Of a DNA stretch of 24,192 nucleotides, positions 20,215 to 24,192 are shown piece by piece; position 1 is the stretch's first letter; every line of letters starts with the position of its first letter. The notes beneath the pieces are model-generated. The model worked only from the letters and a program-made list of their open reading frames with translations. It ran no database searches and had not been told where the DNA came from. Where the stretch lies: the IMG/VR virus record IMGVR_UViG_3300042539_000672, positions 1 to 24,192 of that record; one strand, written 5' to 3'. The position numbers and the translations under genes are program-made. The DNA comes from a virus.

Positions 20215-22450
20215 TGCTGGAGCAGTCCGGGCCGGCGGTGCCTACATCGAGATCTTCGCCAAGGACGGCGCGTTCCAGCAGGCGATGACGCGGGTCCAGA
20301 ATCGGATGAAGGCCATCGGCTCTTCGATGAGCTCGTTTGGCTCGACAATGGGGCTTGGGGGTGCCGCAATGGCCGCCCCGATGGTGCTGGCCGCAAGGAC
20401 GGCCGCCCAGTTTGAGGACACGATGCTGGGGCTGCGGGCAGCGACCACCCTCACCGGAGCACAACTCGACGCCGCACGCGAGAAGGTGTTGCGGTTGTCC
20501 GCCGAATTGCAGACGACCCCGACCAAGGTCGGCATGGCGTTTCAGTCGCTGGCAAAGGCCGGCGTCAGTTTCGACTCCCTCATGTCCGGCGCACTCGAGA
20601 CAGCCGTGCAATTCGCGAAGATGGCTCCTGAGCTTGGCATGGACGTCGTGTCGGAGCAGATGAACAAGGCGGCGAACAGTTTTGGCGTTTCGTTTCGTGA
20701 AGTCGCGGACACGATTTCCGCAACTGCCGATACGACTGAAACGAGCGTGGCCGGACTGTTTGCCGCGTTCGGCGATGTCGCCCCTTACGCCGCACAGCTC
20801 GGCCTGACGCTTTCCGACACGACGGTCGCGCTCGCCGCATTGTCGAAGGGAATGAACGTCGAGGAGGCTGGCACTGCCTACAAGGTTTTCTTGCAACGCC
20901 TGATCGCGCCGGCGGAAGAGGCGAAGGGCGCGTTTGAGTCGCTCGGGCTGTCGATGCGAAGTTTCCGTGATTCCGCGACCGGCAACATCCTGCCGCCCGA
21001 CCAGATCGCGGCAGTGTTCGCAAACGCAACGGCTGGCCGCGATCAGATGCAGGTCCAGGAGGCTTCGGCAAAGATATTCGGCGACCGCGGAATCAAGGCG
21101 ATCAGCACATTTTCGAGCGTCGGTGTCGATGGGTTCCGGCGGCTCAAGGAGGAGATGGGACAATCCAAGAGCGTCGCCGAGAAGTACGAGATCGTGATGA
21201 GCGGTCTTAGCGGGATGTTTGAATCGCTCCAGGGGGCAGTGGAGCGGCTGGCGAATGCCTGGATTACTTCGCTCGGGCCTGCAACGGCAAGCACTCGCGA
21301 GCTGTTTTCGCTGATCCTGGATGCCGTTTCAGGGATCGTTCAGCAGTTTCCAGTGCTATCGAAGTTGTCCCTGAATGTTGCCCTGTCGCTCCTTGGTATC
21401 AGCACGGCGGTAGTCCTTGTCGGCAAGTCGATCACGCTGATGGGCACTGCCCTCGGCACGATCCCGATGCTGATCCGCGGCGTAATCGGAGCGATGTCGT
21501 TGCTGGCGGCGAACCCCGTAATGCTCACGGTCGGCCTGATTGCTGGCGCAATTGGTGCTGCGATTGTCGCCGCCCGCAACCTGTCGCCGGAGTTCAAAAA
21601 GGCGAGTGACGGTTGGCTGGAAATGACTGGCCTGATGGGCAAGCCGCTGCCCAAGCAAGATGCGGGCATGGAGCAGGAGACGGAAAAGGCCATCGTCAAC
21701 ATCCGCCGGATGCTCGACAAGTCTGAAATCGAGGCCAATCAGCAGATGGCGGCACTGCAAAACGCGCAGGACAAGTCCGCCCAGCAGGCTGCCAAGGATC
21801 GAGAAGACGCCATCCGGCGCGGTCAGTCCATCACGGAATCCGTGCGGACTCCCGAGGAAAGGTTCGCCGACCAGGCCGCCGAGCTCGCTGACCTTCGCGA
21901 CCAAGGGGCGATCACACTCGAAACGTATGGGCGTGCCTTGAAGCAGGCAGCCAATGAGGCCGCGCAGTCAATGGAGGCGGCCATGCCTGGAAACCAGGCT
22001 TCCGCCGCCAACGCTATCGGGCAAACAGTCGGAACGTTTTCGTCTTCTTTCGATGGACTCATGATCGGGCCGGAACTGAACAAGCTCGAGCAGCCAGCAA
22101 TCCAGACGGCCGCGAACACGGCCGCCATGGCTGAAACGCTTGTGCAGATGGCTCGGGACGGCGTCATCGTGGCGTCGTCCGAAAGGCAATCGCCTCCGAT
22201 CGTAGCGGGCGCTTCTTCGGCAGTCGGCGGCGTGCAAGCTGTGGCGTCACTCCCGGCTCGCCAGCAAGCCGCAATGGCTGGAGTGGCCCAGGTCGCAGAC
22301 ACGCAAGCGATTTTCAGTTCCGTTGACTCTCGGCTTGAGTCGCTCATCAAGATTTCGACAGAGCATCTGGCAGTGGCAAAAGAAAGCCGCACCGTATTCG
22401 GCACCATCGCGAGGGCTCTTACAACAGGCATCGACCCAGTCTTCTCATGA
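20204..22450 (+). CDS. Tail tape measure protein (TP901 type)
   Basis: This is a 748-aa protein that sets tail length and leads DNA into the cell. The N-terminal 60 residues (GAYIEIFAKDGAFQQAMTRVQNRMKAIGSSMSSFGSTMG) and the conserved helices after them are the TP901/PhageMin_Tail signature: ARTAAQFEDTMLGLRAATTLTG, LQTTPTKVGMAFQSLAKAGVSF, VAALSKGMNVEEAGTAYKVFLQRLI and FGDRGIKAISTFSSVG. Residues about 385-460 are a hydrophobic multi-helix segment (VALSLLGISTAVVLVG, MLIRGVIGAMSLLAANPVMLTVGLIAGAIGAAIVAA) that can enter the host membrane. The C-terminal third is charged helix with Gln and Ala. No peptidase or lysozyme motif was seen. At about 0.15 nm per residue the tail would be near 110 nm. Overlaps the T frame. 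Confidence 0.95.
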   Translation: MAASAGAVRAGGAYIEIFAKDGAFQQAMTRVQNRMKAIGSSMSSFGSTMGLGGAAMAAPMVLAARTAAQFEDTMLGLRAATTLTGAQLDAAREKVLRLSAELQTTPTKVGMAFQSLAKAGVSFDSLMSGALETAVQFAKMAPELGMDVVSEQMNKAANSFGVSFREVADTISATADTTETSVAGLFAAFGDVAPYAAQLGLTLSDTTVALAALSKGMNVEEAGTAYKVFLQRLIAPAEEAKGAFESLGLSMRSFRDSATGNILPPDQIAAVFANATAGRDQMQVQEASAKIFGDRGIKAISTFSSVGVDGFRRLKEEMGQSKSVAEKYEIVMSGLSGMFESLQGAVERLANAWITSLGPATASTRELFSLILDAVSGIVQQFPVLSKLSLNVALSLLGISTAVVLVGKSITLMGTALGTIPMLIRGVIGAMSLLAANPVMLTVGLIAGAIGAAIVAARNLSPEFKKASDGWLEMTGLMGKPLPKQDAGMEQETEKAIVNIRRMLDKSEIEANQQMAALQNAQDKSAQQAAKDREDAIRRGQSITESVRTPEERFADQAAELADLRDQGAITLETYGRALKQAANEAAQSMEAAMPGNQASAANAIGQTVGTFSSSFDGLMIGPELNKLEQPAIQTAANTAAMAETLVQMARDGVIVASSERQSPPIVAGASSAVGGVQAVASLPARQQAAMAGVAQVADTQAIFSSVDSRLESLIKISTEHLAVAKESRTVFGTIARALTTGIDPVFS

Positions 22451-23376
22451 GCAGCAACATCAAGGTCTACGAACTGGTGGACAGCATGTCCGGCTCCGTG
22501 AGCAACGAGTCGGAGGGCGGCGAGGTCCGCGAGGTGAAGCGGCGGTACGTGATCGGACGCTGCGACAGCGGCTTCAACCAGGTCGTCGCCGAGATGGAGA
22601 AGTACGCTCCGAGCTACGTGAACGGCGACGGGGCGGGGCTGTATTGGGTTCGCAGGCGGCTCGACGTCAACGGCATCGGCAACGCCTACTTCGACGTCAC
22701 CGCCGTCTACCAGACGCTTCAGCCGAAGGTGGCCGACGCTCCGGAGGGTGGCGACGACTTCGTGCCTGGCGCTCTGGCGTGGGACACGACCGGCAACACC
22801 GAGCACATCACCCAGGGCCTCGACGACGAGGAACGTTTCCCGGACCAGTCGCCGGATTTCCAATCCGCCCTCAACGTGTCGGGCGACAGCGTGCAAGGGC
22901 TGGACGTGGTGCGGCCGAACCTGCGGTATTCGGAGACGTGGATCATCCCGGCCCAGGTCGCGATCAGTTGCGATTTTGTGGGCAGCGTTTACCGCCTCAC
23001 GGGCTCCGTCAATCAATCCGCGTTCCGTTGCTTCGCCCCCGGCGAGGCCCTGTTCATGGGCGCCCGCGGGCAGTGGAACGGCGACCAGCCCTACGTGACC
23101 GTGACCTTCGACTGGGAGGCACGCGCCAACGTCACGGACTTCTACGTGAAGGCCATCGGGCAGTTCCCGAAGGAAGGCTGGGAACACGTGTGGATCGCAT
23201 ACCAGCCAGAGAGCAGCGGCGGCTCCCTGATCCGCAAGCCGATCGCCGCGTACAAGAACCGCGTCTACCACAAAAAGAGCTGGGCGGCCCTCGGCATGAT
23301 TGCCGGGACTATCGGCGGGCCGCGGGCCGGTGCGAACGGTCAGGCCGGTGCCGCCGGCGGGAACGGGTTGGCGTAA
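22447..23376 (+). CDS. Tail protein after the tape measure (distal tail-like)
   Basis: This is a 309-aa protein starting in an ATGA overlap with the tape measure gene, which is the position of the distal tail protein in siphoviruses. It is mostly beta: IKVYELVDSMSGSVSNESEGGEVREVKRRYVIGRC, AGLYWVRRRLDVNGIGNAYFDVTAVYQTLQPK, LRYSETWIIPAQVAISCDF and VTVTFDWEARANVTDFYVKAIGQFPKEGWEHVWIAYQ. The Trp- and Asp-rich middle (TEHITQGLDDEERFPDQSPDFQSA) is a loop. The C-terminal tail is poor in complexity (GGPRAGANGQAGAAGG). I recall phage proteins with this start and length next to tape measures in planctomycete phages, but I do not know a named domain. Call by position and fold impression. Confidence 0.6.
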   Translation: MSSNIKVYELVDSMSGSVSNESEGGEVREVKRRYVIGRCDSGFNQVVAEMEKYAPSYVNGDGAGLYWVRRRLDVNGIGNAYFDVTAVYQTLQPKVADAPEGGDDFVPGALAWDTTGNTEHITQGLDDEERFPDQSPDFQSALNVSGDSVQGLDVVRPNLRYSETWIIPAQVAISCDFVGSVYRLTGSVNQSAFRCFAPGEALFMGARGQWNGDQPYVTVTFDWEARANVTDFYVKAIGQFPKEGWEHVWIAYQPESSGGSLIRKPIAAYKNRVYHKKSWAALGMIAGTIGGPRAGANGQAGAAGGNGLA

Positions 23377-24192
23377 TGGGCACCGATCCACGGCAACACG
23401 TCAAGCCGGGCGACAAGCTGCGGATCGCCGCGGAGCAGATCAACTTCCTCAACGGGTTGATGCGACCGGACACCGGGTTCAAGGGGCCGGCGCTGCCGGG
23501 CTACGAGCCTGGTCGAAACGTCATCATGGCCCGCAACAGCAGCGGCGGCGACCTCAACCGCTGGGGCGTGCTCGCGATCACGGGCATCGAAATCAACCCC
23601 TCGGAAGGCGAAACAAAGCGGCGGAGCTTCGAGGAAATGCCGTGCATCGTCGGCACGATGCCGTCGGCCACCACCGGGGCCGCCTTTTGCATCGCCGTCG
23701 AGCCGATCAACGCCGGCAAGATCGGCCGCGTGGTGGTGGCGGGTGTGGTGCAGGCCAGGCTCACGGTGGGCGGCGGCGGGTCCGGCGACAGGGCGAAGCC
23801 GCACGCATCACGCGAGACGTTGCAGCTCGGCGCCGACGGCCCGGCTCGCGTGCTATGGCGGCAGAGCGGTACAGGGACGGTGTGGGGGCTGGTGCGCATC
23901 GACGACGGTGGCGGCGAAGTCCGGGTCGGGAAGGTAACGGCCGACTGGGCGTTCGGCACCTGTGCCACGGTCACGATTTGGGAGGGCGAGGCCAGTTCCG
24001 GGGAGTCGTGCAAGCCGACGCAGACAAGCCCGGCCGCGACGATCACGGACGTCCGCAATCTGTCGCGCGACGTGAAGGCCGAGTCGTGGGTAGAGATCGC
24101 GCGGGCCGCAGATGGCAAGTGGTATCTCGTCGAGGCGGGCTCGCCAGATGATGAAGGATCTTGCCGCAAGACCATCGGCGGCGAAGACATCA
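23376..24192 (+). CDS. Virion structural protein, truncated by the window end
   Basis: The ATG overlaps the previous stop (TAATG), and the frame stays open for 272 codons to the end of the window. The start, HVKPGDKLRIAAEQINFLNGLMRPDTGFKG, followed by GRNVIMARNSSGGDLNRWGVLAITGIEINP, then the strands AFCIAVEPINAGKIGRVVVAGVVQARLTV and ARVLWRQSGTGTVWGLVRID, matches a family I recall from phages. It has the pattern (V/I)..RN.SG.DL.R.(G/A)VL.I......P, then G....(V/A)...EP...G.IGR....G. The members are structural and usually placed after the tail genes. The last 90 residues, with CATVTIWEGEASSG, are beta-rich. A role in the tail tip or a fibre is likely but not shown. The real end lies beyond the window. 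Confidence 0.6.
   Translation, partial: MGTDPRQHVKPGDKLRIAAEQINFLNGLMRPDTGFKGPALPGYEPGRNVIMARNSSGGDLNRWGVLAITGIEINPSEGETKRRSFEEMPCIVGTMPSATTGAAFCIAVEPINAGKIGRVVVAGVVQARLTVGGGGSGDRAKPHASRETLQLGADGPARVLWRQSGTGTVWGLVRIDDGGGEVRVGKVTADWAFGTCATVTIWEGEASSGESCKPTQTSPAATITDVRNLSRDVKAESWVEIARAADGKWYLVEAGSPDDEGSCRKTIGGEDI

Noticed and set aside
1-24192. tRNA genes, CRISPR arrays, insertion sequences, phage attachment sites
   Set aside because: I found no cloverleaf ending in CCA, no regularly spaced repeats, no transposase and no terminal direct repeats with an integrase in the window. This was a scan by eye, so a weak tRNA could be missed.

Overview
The window is part of the late (virion structure and assembly) region of a tailed double-stranded DNA phage or prophage with high GC (roughly 65-70% in most of the lines I sampled). 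Every gene I accept is on the + strand. Spacing is very tight, with many stop/start overlaps of the ATGA, GTGA or TGATG type. I see no integrase, repressor, replication, lysis or clear host genes, so I cannot say whether it is a prophage or a free phage. Several small proteins look to me like proteins met in planctomycete phages and prophages: a secreted 98-aa protein, a coiled-coil protein with the motif LTDAER, and an appendage protein with the motif RDRFFRLNLFCGNS. A planctomycete host is therefore my best guess, but it rests on recalled family resemblance and not on a search.

Layout. Positions 1-254 hold the 3' end of a DNA methyltransferase, overlapping a GpA-like large terminase subunit (251-2416). 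An accessory stretch follows (2417-4299). It carries a small secreted protein, a coiled-coil protein, an integron attC-like recombination site, a DUF7448-type gene with an unusually perfect ribosome binding site, a small membrane protein and a 27-codon ORF. Head genes follow: a small gpW-position protein, a lambda-gpB-type portal, a prohead protease fused to the major capsid protein, a DUF2190 decoration-type protein and a head-tail connector candidate (4300-8699).

From 8703 to 16917 there is an approximately 8 kb block of beta-rich, repetitive appendage or fibre proteins. This is unusual because it lies between the head connector and the tail completion genes, not after the tape measure. Two stretches in it, about 10450-11930 and 15940-16560, drop to about 50-58% GC, suggesting exchanged receptor-binding modules. 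A 37-aa cysteine-motif protein closes the block.

The tail module (17031-24192) contains a tail-terminator candidate, a gp10-like tail completion protein, three tandem related tail-tube-type proteins, a G/GT tail assembly chaperone pair needing a -1 frameshift, a TP901-type tape measure protein of 748 aa, a tail protein of 309 aa and a final structural protein that runs off the window. There is no sheath or baseplate gene, so the virion is most likely a siphovirus. Taking the usual 0.15 nm per tape-measure residue, the tail would be about 110 nm long.

The most interesting points are the attC-like structures in a phage accessory region, the internal in-frame start in the protease-capsid fusion, the GT frameshift, the triplicated tail-tube genes, the strand-repeat protein at 9397-9921 and the 37-aa CCG..C..CPY protein.
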